Shown piece by piece: positions 1 through 7,344 of a stretch of DNA of 41,418 nt. Below the pieces are notes generated by a model. That model had not been told where the DNA came from. It searched no databases and saw nothing but the letters and a program-made list of their open reading frames with translations. The translations under genes and the position numbers were made by a program. The stretch is from Candidatus Colimorpha pelethequi (GTDB lineage Bacteria > Bacteroidota > Bacteroidia > Bacteroidales > P3): the NCBI GenBank assembly GCA_018064245.1, contig JAGHVO010000043.1, positions 1 through 41,418 of the forward strand. The letters are read 5' to 3'. How positions within the stretch are numbered: position 1 is the stretch's first letter; every line of letters starts with the position of its first letter.

Positions 1-1071
1 ATGAAATCCGGCTACGAGATGCGCAAGGTCATCAACAAGTTGAACGAGATTGACTTCAACAACAGTGACGACAAGCACATTTTCGGAACCATTTACGAAA
101 GCATTCTGCAGGAATTGCGCGATGCCGGCAACAAGGGCGAATACTACACCCCGCGTGCCGTTACGCAGTTGATGACGAAAATGACCGACCCCAAGTTGGG
201 CGAAAAAGTGCTGGACCCCGCCGCCGGAACGGGCGGATTCCTTACCGCCGCCATCGACCACGTGAAAGAGAACTACGTACGCACGCCGGATGAATTCCAA
301 CTTTTGCAGGAATCCATTTCCGGTTGGGAACTGAAACCTGTGGCTTACGTGTTGGGGTTAACCAACCTCATCTTGCACGATATGGACGTGCCCGACTATG
401 TATATACCGACAGCCTAAAGCGTGAGTACAACAGCATTACCAACAAAGACCGAGTGGATGTGATTTTGGCCAATCCTCCTTTTGGTGCCAGCATTGCCGA
501 CGGTGTGGAGACCAACTTTCCCGCCTCTCTGCGTTGCCGTGAAAGTGCCGACCTTTTTGTTGTGTTGATGATGCACCTGCTGAAAAAAAACGGACGTGCC
601 GCCATCGTCTTGCCCGACGGTTCCATAACGGGTGAAGGCGTGAAACAGCGCATCCGCGAAAAATTACTGACCGAGTGCAATTTGCACACCATTGTACGAA
701 TGCCGCAAAGCACTTTCTTCCCTGCCACGGTAAGTACCAACCTGCTGTTCTTCGAGAAGGGTAAGCCCACCAACGACATCTGGTATTACGAGCATTGCCT
801 GCCAGAAGGACAGAAAAGCTACTCCAAAACCAAACCCATCCAGTTCGACGAATTTGCCCCGCTCATTGCCTGGTGGAACAACCGCCAAGAAAGCGAAGTG
901 GCGTGGAAAGTGAACGTGAAAGACTTGAAAGGCTGGGATTTGGATATTAAGAATCCAAACCACGCAAGCGCCAAAGAAACATACGATATTTCCTCTATCA
1001 TTTCAAAGTTAGAAGATAATCAAAAGCAGATTACCACTCTATTAGATGAACTTAAAAACTTGGCGAAATGA
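1..1071 (+). CDS. hsdM: Type I restriction-modification system DNA methyltransferase subunit HsdM (5'-truncated by window)
   Basis: This is the N6-adenine methyltransferase subunit of a type I restriction-modification enzyme, which acts with HsdS and HsdR on asymmetric bipartite sites. The reading frame is open from the first base and encodes 356 residues. The SAM-binding motif DPAAGTGGF is at residues 72-80 and the catalytic NPPF motif at 158-161. The KGEYYTPRAV segment at 45-54 is typical of HsdM. Family members are usually about 480-520 residues, so the N-terminal HsdM_N helical domain probably lies before the window and the ATG at base 1 may be internal. The last four bases overlap the start of hsdS (ATGA), so the two are translationally coupled. 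No hsdR is seen downstream; it would have to lie upstream of the window. The identification is secure. Confidence 0.95.
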   Translation: MKSGYEMRKVINKLNEIDFNNSDDKHIFGTIYESILQELRDAGNKGEYYTPRAVTQLMTKMTDPKLGEKVLDPAAGTGGFLTAAIDHVKENYVRTPDEFQLLQESISGWELKPVAYVLGLTNLILHDMDVPDYVYTDSLKREYNSITNKDRVDVILANPPFGASIADGVETNFPASLRCRESADLFVVLMMHLLKKNGRAAIVLPDGSITGEGVKQRIREKLLTECNLHTIVRMPQSTFFPATVSTNLLFFEKGKPTNDIWYYEHCLPEGQKSYSKTKPIQFDEFAPLIAWWNNRQESEVAWKVNVKDLKGWDLDIKNPNHASAKETYDISSIISKLEDNQKQITTLLDELKNLAK

Positions 1072-2351
1072 AGTATAGATTAGGTGATATCTGCTCAATT
1101 ACTAAAGGCGATACAGGAATTATGAAAGCAATTCCAGGCCCTTATACTATGGTTACTCTCGGAGACACTAACAAAACTCATAACGAATATCAATTTGATG
1201 CCGACGCCGTAATTATTCCTTTAGTTTCATCTACGGGTCACGGTCATGCAAGTATGCGCCAAGTGAAATACCAAGAAGGGAAGTTCGCTTTAGGCAACAT
1301 ACTGTGCGCAGTAATACCAAACGATGATAATTTTGTTTTAGCCAAATATCTTCAAATCTATTTGCATCTCTATCGAAACGAGCTACTTGTATCACAAATG
1401 AAAGGTATGGCTAATGTTAGCTTGCCAATGAATAGGATTGCTGATGTACAAGTGGAAATTCCTGATATAGAGAAGCAAAGAAAAATAGTTGAAATAGAAA
1501 AAAAGGTTACACAAAATTCCGTAAAACTGCATCAACTATTTTTTGAGCAAAAAGGACTCACATCTAAACTTAAGCAAACTATTTTGCAGAATGCGCTACA
1601 GGGCAAGTTGACGGCGGAATGGCGCAAGGAGCATCCTGCGGAGGAACCCGCAAGTGAGTTGCTCAAGCGTATCAAGTTGGAGAAGCAGCAGATGATAGCC
1701 TCCGGCAAGCTCAAAAAGGAGAAGCCCTTAGAACCCATCAAACCCGAAGAAATCCCATTTGAGATTCCGGAAAAATGGACGTGGGGGCGTTGGGGAGAAT
1801 TATCCGAATCAATCCAATATGGTTATAATGCCCCGGCTCAAGAAAATGGTCGTATTCTAATGATTCGTATTAGCGACATTCAGAATAATACGATTATATG
1901 GGATAAAGTTCCTTACTGTCAAATCCCTGAAAATGAAATCAACAACTATCTTATTAAAAAGAATGATATTTTGTTTGCTCGTACAGGTGGAACTGTGGGG
2001 AAATCATATCTTGTAACAGATGAACCTCGTTCAGCAATTTATGCAGGTTACCTAATTAGAACAAGATATAGCTCATCCCTTGAGCCAAAATTCTTAAAAT
2101 CATTTATGGAAAGTGAATTATATTGGTCGCAATTAACAAACGGCACACGAGGGGCTGCTCAGCCGAACTGTAATGGACAAACTCTTTCAAAAATGATACT
2201 TCCCATCCCTCCACTTTCAGAGCAGCAAGAGATTGTACGTAGGATTGACGCAATAATGAATACGGTTAATTCATTAGAGAATCAGATCTCCGAATCCGAG
2301 CGCACATCGGAAGAGTTATTGAAGGCGATAGTTGGGGAGGTGATGGGGTAA
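1068..2351 (+). CDS. hsdS: Type I restriction-modification specificity subunit HsdS
   Basis: This is the target-recognition subunit that sets the bipartite DNA site for the HsdM/HsdR complex. It has 427 residues, the usual length for two target-recognition domains (TRDs). TRD1 covers about residues 1-140. The first conserved helical spacer follows, with QGKLTAEWRKEHP near residue 180. TRD2 begins at the FEIPEKWTWGRWGEL segment near residue 227 and ends with the conserved LPIPPLSEQQEIV motif and a C-terminal helix. The start overlaps the hsdM stop as ATGA. Base composition is mosaic: both TRD-coding parts are AT-rich, while the central conserved stretch (about 1590-1790) is visibly richer in GC. 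That fits exchange of TRDs by recombination. Sequence specificity cannot be read from the protein. Confidence 0.93.
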   Translation: MKYRLGDICSITKGDTGIMKAIPGPYTMVTLGDTNKTHNEYQFDADAVIIPLVSSTGHGHASMRQVKYQEGKFALGNILCAVIPNDDNFVLAKYLQIYLHLYRNELLVSQMKGMANVSLPMNRIADVQVEIPDIEKQRKIVEIEKKVTQNSVKLHQLFFEQKGLTSKLKQTILQNALQGKLTAEWRKEHPAEEPASELLKRIKLEKQQMIASGKLKKEKPLEPIKPEEIPFEIPEKWTWGRWGELSESIQYGYNAPAQENGRILMIRISDIQNNTIIWDKVPYCQIPENEINNYLIKKNDILFARTGGTVGKSYLVTDEPRSAIYAGYLIRTRYSSSLEPKFLKSFMESELYWSQLTNGTRGAAQPNCNGQTLSKMILPIPPLSEQQEIVRRIDAIMNTVNSLENQISESERTSEELLKAIVGEVMG

Positions 2352-2387
2352 AAAGTCAATATAAATAAACCACATAAATTTCTGTAT

Positions 2388-3416
2388 ATGGAAGAATTAA
2401 AGAAAAAAGGACATAATATTGATATTAAGGGATTAGCGATTCATCGAATAACGAAAAGTGCCAATGTTCAACGCGCAACGTTGCACTTATCCAATAAAAC
2501 CATTGTTGTTAAAGACAATGAAAAGCGGTTTATTTCAGACTTGCATAGCGCATATTATAAAAAATCAAGCCCACATTATGGAATCTTTGCCGGAGAAAGA
2601 CCTGCCTTTAAGAATCAATTGATCCAATATTACAATAGCAAAATAGATTTTTTAAAATTCACCCAAAATAGTTCCGAAATTTTTAAAAAAACGATTGAAA
2701 CTTCATCTCCTGCTACTGGCGGTTTCTTGATATTCGCACATTATGTCAATACAGATAGCAATATAGCTTATATGTTAGTGTTAACGACTAACAATAAAAA
2801 TGGGTTTTCAATAAATGAAGAAAAACTTACAATTGAAGATGTTAAAACATTGGATATAAGCAAAATAGATGTTGCTTGTTTGATTAATTTAACAAAATGG
2901 GAAACTGTAGGAGATAATGACGAAGATACATATCTATCATTTGTAAAAGGCAATAAAGACATCAGTTTGTATTTTATGAACTTCATTGATTGCGACAATA
3001 AAACATCGAGCAAGATGTCATCTCGCAAGTTACTTGGTGCTATTGAAGCATATATGAATGAAAACAATTGGGATATAGATAAAAAGCAGCAAGTAAAAAA
3101 TACCATCTATAGTTATTGTGACACCTGTATATCCAATAAAGAAGGAATTTCTTTGTCAGTTATTTCTCAAATGATCAATAGTGAAAATCCTAATGAATTT
3201 CAGGAATTTGCGCAAACGGAGGAACGTGGTGTCTCTGCAATTATTAGTGGCGACAAAAATGAGCTAAAACGTTTGCGGTCTATTTACTATAGAAACGAAG
3301 ACTACATCATTTCTTTTAAGAGAGAAATGCTTAACAAAAAGATAGTTTATGATAAATCTAAAAAGACATTGACCTTCAAAGATATACCACGAGAACTAAT
3401 AGATCAATTAAATTAG
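2388..3416 (+). CDS. YejK/NdpA-family nucleoid-associated protein homologue in a defence-island setting
   Basis: This 342-residue protein matches the whole-length pattern of the 37-kDa nucleoid-associated family (E. coli YejK/NdpA). Visible landmarks are LAIHRITK near residue 16, GGFLIFAHY at 111-119, the long conserved block LDISKIDVACLINLTKWE at 155-172, YLSFVKG at 182-188, the YSYCDTC segment near 241, and the ending KTLTFKDIPRELIDQL. Known members bind DNA or associate with the nucleoid, and their biochemical role is poorly defined. The gene begins 36 bases after hsdS and is followed after only 7 bases by another AT-rich gene, so the two look co-transcribed. Its base composition is far more AT-rich than the flanking methyltransferase or ATPase genes, suggesting recent acquisition. 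A role in phage defence is inferred from neighbours only. Confidence 0.8.
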   Translation: MEELKKKGHNIDIKGLAIHRITKSANVQRATLHLSNKTIVVKDNEKRFISDLHSAYYKKSSPHYGIFAGERPAFKNQLIQYYNSKIDFLKFTQNSSEIFKKTIETSSPATGGFLIFAHYVNTDSNIAYMLVLTTNNKNGFSINEEKLTIEDVKTLDISKIDVACLINLTKWETVGDNDEDTYLSFVKGNKDISLYFMNFIDCDNKTSSKMSSRKLLGAIEAYMNENNWDIDKKQQVKNTIYSYCDTCISNKEGISLSVISQMINSENPNEFQEFAQTEERGVSAIISGDKNELKRLRSIYYRNEDYIISFKREMLNKKIVYDKSKKTLTFKDIPRELIDQLN

Positions 3417-3423
3417 AATCTCT

Positions 3424-4545
3424 ATGCTAAAAAAATTTGTACAATTAATTTGTAGTTATTCTAACAACATAACTATCAATGACTCTATTATTTGTATCAG
3501 CGACTATGTTTTTCACAATTCAGAAAGGGATGTTTTAAGATATTTAGATGAAGAAAATTGTATAGATGACTTTCTTGATATAGATAATTTAAAAGAGGGA
3601 GAATCCAAAATTCTCAAATTAAAATGGGGCGAACTAAATAGACTAAAGTTTTATCGAACGAAGCAAGACTATATAGACGAAAATTCTGGGGAGGCCAATA
3701 CGCTCTCTTATATTTATGAACTCCATGATTTTTCTGATTCCGAAAATGCTTTCTTTCAAAATTACAAAATAGTACTCGAACTTATTAAATCATTAGAATT
3801 AATGTCAAAATGTACTTATGAGGATGAGGAAGGGAAACATATCGTCATATCAAAAGGGGAGGAGTTGATTCTGCTCCATTTGAAATTCGATAGTGAAACC
3901 ATCGACAAGAGTACTTCGTATTCAGGAATTATAGAAAAAATGACCTCGATATTGAATGAGAATGATCAAAGGCACCATTTTTTTGTCAATGAAATAATTA
4001 ATTACGGAAAAAAATACTTAGAACATTTTGACATTGGGATTTTTCTATCAAACATAGAAGAACTCTATAGCAATGCAAATTATGCTTACGATTTATACAT
4101 TCAAAATTATAGTTTCAATAAAATCATCCTGGAAATTTCCTCTAAAACAATTGACTATAGTCAAAAAATCCGTTCCGTTATCAATGATGCTCAAAATAAA
4201 TTAATTACAATCCCTTCTGCATTTGTTTTAGCTGGACTAACAATGGATTTTGACAGTACTATATGTTCTTTGAAAAATATAATTACTTTATTGAGTTTAT
4301 ATATTTTCGCCATTTTGATACAAATTTTCATTCAAAATCAACGCTCTATGCTTGATATTATTGATGGCGAAATGACAGAATATCAAAGAACTTTTAAATT
4401 ACGCAATACCGAATATAAAGATGAACTATCTGACAAATTCAAAATAGTTGAAAATGAAATGAACGTGCAGAAATGTAGATTAAATACTATCAATGTTATT
4501 TTGTGGTTAGTCCCTGTCGTTTTAACAGTCATTGCGTTATTTTGA
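3424..4545 (+). CDS. Unrecognised protein with C-terminal transmembrane helices, partner of the NdpA-like gene
   Basis: I do not recognise a named family. The 373-residue product has a long acidic, probably cytoplasmic N-terminal part (residues 1 to about 255). A clear hydrophobic helix follows at about 284-304, preceded by a weaker one at 261-275. Next comes a charged, coiled-coil-like linker at about 315-350, and then a final hydrophobic helix at 354-373 that ends the protein. There is no signal peptide. The layout suggests a soluble sensor or binding region anchored to the inner membrane by a C-terminal hairpin. It starts 7 bases after the NdpA-like gene and shares its strongly AT-rich composition, so the pair probably moved and works together. 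An effector that damages the membrane is one possibility, inferred by analogy to other membrane-anchored defence proteins, not shown. Confidence 0.7.
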   Translation: MLKKFVQLICSYSNNITINDSIICISDYVFHNSERDVLRYLDEENCIDDFLDIDNLKEGESKILKLKWGELNRLKFYRTKQDYIDENSGEANTLSYIYELHDFSDSENAFFQNYKIVLELIKSLELMSKCTYEDEEGKHIVISKGEELILLHLKFDSETIDKSTSYSGIIEKMTSILNENDQRHHFFVNEIINYGKKYLEHFDIGIFLSNIEELYSNANYAYDLYIQNYSFNKIILEISSKTIDYSQKIRSVINDAQNKLITIPSAFVLAGLTMDFDSTICSLKNIITLLSLYIFAILIQIFIQNQRSMLDIIDGEMTEYQRTFKLRNTEYKDELSDKFKIVENEMNVQKCRLNTINVILWLVPVVLTVIALF

Positions 4546-4802
4546 TGAATTGCAGTACGGGTGGTATAAGTAATGAGCTAAAAAAGTTTCAATAATATTT
4601 GGCAGATAGAATTAGTACACAATTCATCATTAGCAATTTTTTATTTCCCTATCAATATCACACTATAATTCAATAAGCCCAATAGTATTGCAAATATTAA
4701 AAATGTTTATATAATGCAAATATAGAATAATTTTGTACAATTATTTCATTTCTTTTTCGTATTTTTGCAGTCTTCTTACAAAAATAGACAAAACTCAAAG
4801 AA
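4546..4802. other. AT-rich spacer between the NdpA-like cassette and the RloA-like gene
   Basis: No gene is seen in these 257 bases. The spacer separates the AT-rich two-gene cassette from the more GC-balanced ATPase gene, and it carries a TAnnTTTG-type promoter element near its end. The two pairs are therefore probably transcribed separately. No clear hairpin terminator was found. Confidence 0.6.
4732..4767 (+). promoter_or_regulatory. Bacteroidetes-type promoter for the rloA-like gene
   Basis: TATTTTTG at 4760-4767 fits the Bacteroidetes -7 consensus TAnnTTTG and lies 35 bases before the ATG. A TTTG at 4732-4735 could serve as the -33 element, but the spacer of about 24 bases is longer than the usual 19-21, so only the -7 element is well supported. 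Confidence 0.5.
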
Positions 4803-6116
4803 ATGATAATTGATTTTTCGGTCCGGAATTTTAGATCCATCAAGGAAACGCAGACTCTGTCGTTTGAAGCTTCCAAAAGCAAACATTTGGAGAAATACTA
4901 TGTGATGGAGGTGGGCAAATACCGCTTGCTGAAAGTGGCTTTGCTGTATGGTGCCAATGCTTCCGGCAAAACAAATATCCTGCGAGCATTGCACTTGCTT
5001 TATTCTTTTGTAAAAGAACCCGTTGAGAACAAGAACGAGACAATCAATTACGAAACTTTCCGCTTTGACCCTGCTTTCCAAAAGGGAGATACGGAAATGG
5101 AAATTGATTTCATCCACAACAATGTGCGTTACGACTATGAGGTGAAATTCAACCATCAGTGTATCGTTTACGAAAAACTGTTCAACTACACTCCAGGCAA
5201 AAGTCTTGTGTTTGAACGCACTACTAACACCGACAAGCAACTTGCCAAAATCTCCTTTGGCAGCAAAGTAAAAGTGGATAAAAACGACCTCAGCAATCTT
5301 TCGTTTACCACCTTATGGAACAATACTGTCTTGGCAGGTTTTAGCAAATCCAATGTGGACATTCCCCAACTGCAGGCCGTTTGGGAATGGTTTAGCAATA
5401 CGTTGATGCCTATAGTAACGCCTCGGACAGATTTGACTAATTTCGTTTCGGAACAGGTTGAAAAACACGATATTTCAAAGGACAGCTTGGTGGAATTGCT
5501 AAACAAAGCGGATTTTGGCATTGATGATATTGTGTATGAATACAAAGAAGAAAATGTTCCTGAGGACTTGAAAAACATGCTGTTGAATGATGACAGCGTG
5601 CCAGAACATATCAAAAGTAAACTCAAAAAAACGGGTACGCTCTCTCATGGAGAGATTTACTTTGTTCACGCAGTATCAGGTGCCAATTATCGTTTGCCAT
5701 TGCAAGAAGAGTCTCGCGGTACGCAACGCTATTACGGTTTGGGTGGCTTGATGCTTCTGCTTACGGAACACAATTCTGTTTTGTCGATTGACGAACTGGA
5801 AGAATCGCTGCATCCCGACTTGTACCAGCACTTTCTTTTCACCTATCTGAGAAACTCCAAACAGTCTCAACTTATCGTCACAACCCACAATAGAGAGCTG
5901 CTGAACGAAAGAGACCTGTTCCGTAAGGATGCAATTTGGATGACCGACCGCCGCAATAAAGAACAAATGACGGAGTTGTACAGCCTCGACTCGTTTGACA
6001 GTTCGGTTGTACGCGACACGACGAATGTCTATAATGCCTATCGCATTGGCAAACTGGGAGGAGTTCCTGTAGTAAATGATGTGGATCTATTTTCGAATTA
6101 CGATGAAAAAGAATAA
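4803..6116 (+). CDS. rloA: AAA family ATPase of the RloA/AbiLi type
   Basis: This is an ABC/SMC-like P-loop ATPase (AAA_15/AAA_21 type), the large partner of RloAB/AbiL abortive-infection-like pairs. The 437 residues start with a FSVRNFRSI beta strand motif. Walker A (GANASGKT) is at 50-57, a signature-like SRGTQ at 304-308, Walker B (VLSIDELE) at 326-333, and the switch histidine in VTTHN at 362. The segment in between is variable, as in OLD-like ATPases, but no TOPRIM domain is fused here because that function sits in the next gene. Its last 14 bases overlap the likely start of the RloB gene, so translation is coupled. Family knowledge: rloA/rloB genes were named as restriction-linked orfs in Campylobacter type I loci, and AbiLi/AbiLii is the lactococcal counterpart. 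The location just after hsdMS fits that pattern. Confidence 0.88.
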   Translation: MIIDFSVRNFRSIKETQTLSFEASKSKHLEKYYVMEVGKYRLLKVALLYGANASGKTNILRALHLLYSFVKEPVENKNETINYETFRFDPAFQKGDTEMEIDFIHNNVRYDYEVKFNHQCIVYEKLFNYTPGKSLVFERTTNTDKQLAKISFGSKVKVDKNDLSNLSFTTLWNNTVLAGFSKSNVDIPQLQAVWEWFSNTLMPIVTPRTDLTNFVSEQVEKHDISKDSLVELLNKADFGIDDIVYEYKEENVPEDLKNMLLNDDSVPEHIKSKLKKTGTLSHGEIYFVHAVSGANYRLPLQEESRGTQRYYGLGGLMLLLTEHNSVLSIDELEESLHPDLYQHFLFTYLRNSKQSQLIVTTHNRELLNERDLFRKDAIWMTDRRNKEQMTELYSLDSFDSSVVRDTTNVYNAYRIGKLGGVPVVNDVDLFSNYDEKE

Positions 6117-6726
6117 TAGACATATTCCTGAACATATTGCCAAAAGAGGTCCTTGCGTGGCACTTGTCGCCGATGGAGAAACGGAACAATGGTACTTTAA
6201 GGGAATGAAGCAGACGGAAAATCTGACGTGTACCATCAAACCCGAATTTCCGGAGACCAAAACCATTGAGGCGGAATTTGAGAAGGTGCAGGAACTCGTA
6301 CACTCCGAATACGACTACATCTTTTGGATTGTTGATGTGGATGTTGTTAACAAAGAGGGGAAGTGGCACGTTTTAGTGGATAGCATCAACGCCTGTGAGC
6401 AACGAGACGACTTGAAAGAAAAGGTCTGCGTCATCCTCAACAATCCTTGTCTGGAATATTGGCTGCTCCTGCATTTCAAACAAACCACGAAGTATTTTTC
6501 GAATTACAGTACGCTGAAAAAGGAACTGCTCAAAACGGCGAAACTACAAGATTACGAAAAATCAGAGAAATACTATCTTTCCAAGAACTCGCTGTACAAG
6601 CGTTTGAGGAGTGAATTACCACAAGCCGTCCAACACGCTAAAATGATTGCACCATTCAACGGTAAACAACCTCACCAAGCCTTGTGTAATATGTTCAAGG
6701 TGATGGAATATTTCAACATTTCATAA
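6103..6726 (+). CDS. rloB: RloB/AbiLii-like TOPRIM-type protein
   Basis: This is the small partner of the RloA-like ATPase. I chose the ATG at 6103 (207 residues, beginning MKKNNRH) over an upstream in-frame ATG at 6076, because family N-termini begin shortly before the first conserved strand. It overlaps rloA by 14 bases. The TOPRIM-like landmarks are the acidic GETE at residues 25-28, the DVD motif with D78 and D80, and the family hallmark NNPCLEYWLLLHF at 113-125. RloB proteins are thought to act as metal-dependent nucleases controlled by the ATPase, as in the OLD and PARIS TOPRIM partners. That activity is inferred here. No hairpin terminator follows immediately; the next strong one is at 7201-7235. 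Confidence 0.87.
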   Translation: MKKNNRHIPEHIAKRGPCVALVADGETEQWYFKGMKQTENLTCTIKPEFPETKTIEAEFEKVQELVHSEYDYIFWIVDVDVVNKEGKWHVLVDSINACEQRDDLKEKVCVILNNPCLEYWLLLHFKQTTKYFSNYSTLKKELLKTAKLQDYEKSEKYYLSKNSLYKRLRSELPQAVQHAKMIAPFNGKQPHQALCNMFKVMEYFNIS

Positions 6727-6970
6727 TCCGCTATTTTTTAGAATATAGATTTGGGATTATTTCCTGATTCAGGTTCATTTTTTTTGAAAAACTTCAAAAG
6801 CATTGCAGAATTCTTAATTTTTAAAAGCGTTAACAAGTTTTCTAGTTTGATTTGTTTTTAACTTAAAAATTCTTAAAAAAAATATCCTGTATTTGTAAAA
6901 TGTTGGTTATTAGCATTTTATGAAAAATTTGAAGATTTTGTAAATTGTTGATTTTCATTGTTGTAAAGCG

Positions 6971-7025
6971 AGATCACCGAGAGGTCACCGAAGGATCGCC
7001 GAGAGATTACCGAAGGATCGCCGAA
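6971..7025. repeat. Five tandem copies of an 11-bp repeat
   Basis: Five consecutive 11-base units read AGATCACCGAG, AGGTCACCGAA, GGATCGCCGAG, AGATTACCGAA and GGATCGCCGAA. The units alternate A- and G-ending forms. The array is an island of higher GC inside an AT-rich gap. Its role is unknown; possibilities are a protein-binding array or a decayed coding repeat. Confidence 0.85.
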
Positions 7026-7200
7026 GTTTGTCTGTAATTTGTTGATTTATTGGGAATTAAAATGTTAAAATTGTAATTAAATGATTTGTAGTTGTTTATG
7101 CAATTTGTTACAGCAAAAACTACTATTTGATAAATCGAAAAATAACGCCGTTGTTGTTGCCTAAAAAATGGGGATAAATCAATTTGAATTTTGATAAAAT

Positions 7201-7235
7201 AAAATGCTTGAAACATATCAGGTTTCAAGCATTTT
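7201..7235. terminator. Bidirectional intrinsic terminator
   Basis: A 14-bp perfect stem pairs 7201-7214 (AAAATGCTTGAAAC) with 7222-7235 around a 7-base loop and ends in T runs on both strands. It sits between the plus-strand rloAB unit and the minus-strand sppA-esterase unit, and probably ends both. Confidence 0.85.
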
Positions 7236-7344
7236 TCATTTCAACAAATTCTATTTTTGCTATTCCATAAAGGCTTCTTTGATTCTGTAGCGGGAGTCGG
7301 TCTTCGCTGATGAAGTCGGGCCGGAGTGGGATGATAGCGCGCCG

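Larger units (their letters stand above)
6727..7344. other. Long AT-rich intergenic region between convergent transcription units
   Basis: This 618-base gap has no credible gene. It holds a very AT-rich stretch (6727-6965) with poly-T and poly-A runs, a 5 x 11-bp GC-richer tandem repeat at 6971-7025, a second AT-rich stretch, a strong bidirectional hairpin at 7201-7235, and about 100 bases of ordinary composition just after the esterase stop. In the last part the minus strand carries a short open frame ending in RYRIKEAFME, which may be a degraded gene 3' end. It is too short to call. Confidence 0.6.

Noticed and set aside
3424..4545. Assignment of the NdpA-like pair as a Kiwa (KwaA/KwaB) system
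   Set aside because: KwaA is a small four-helix membrane protein and KwaB has a different domain (DUF4868). Neither gene here fits by motif or topology.
7007..7228. Minus-strand 73-codon frame in the AT-rich gap
   Set aside because: It crosses the 11-bp repeat and the terminator hairpin, and has no motif or conserved context.
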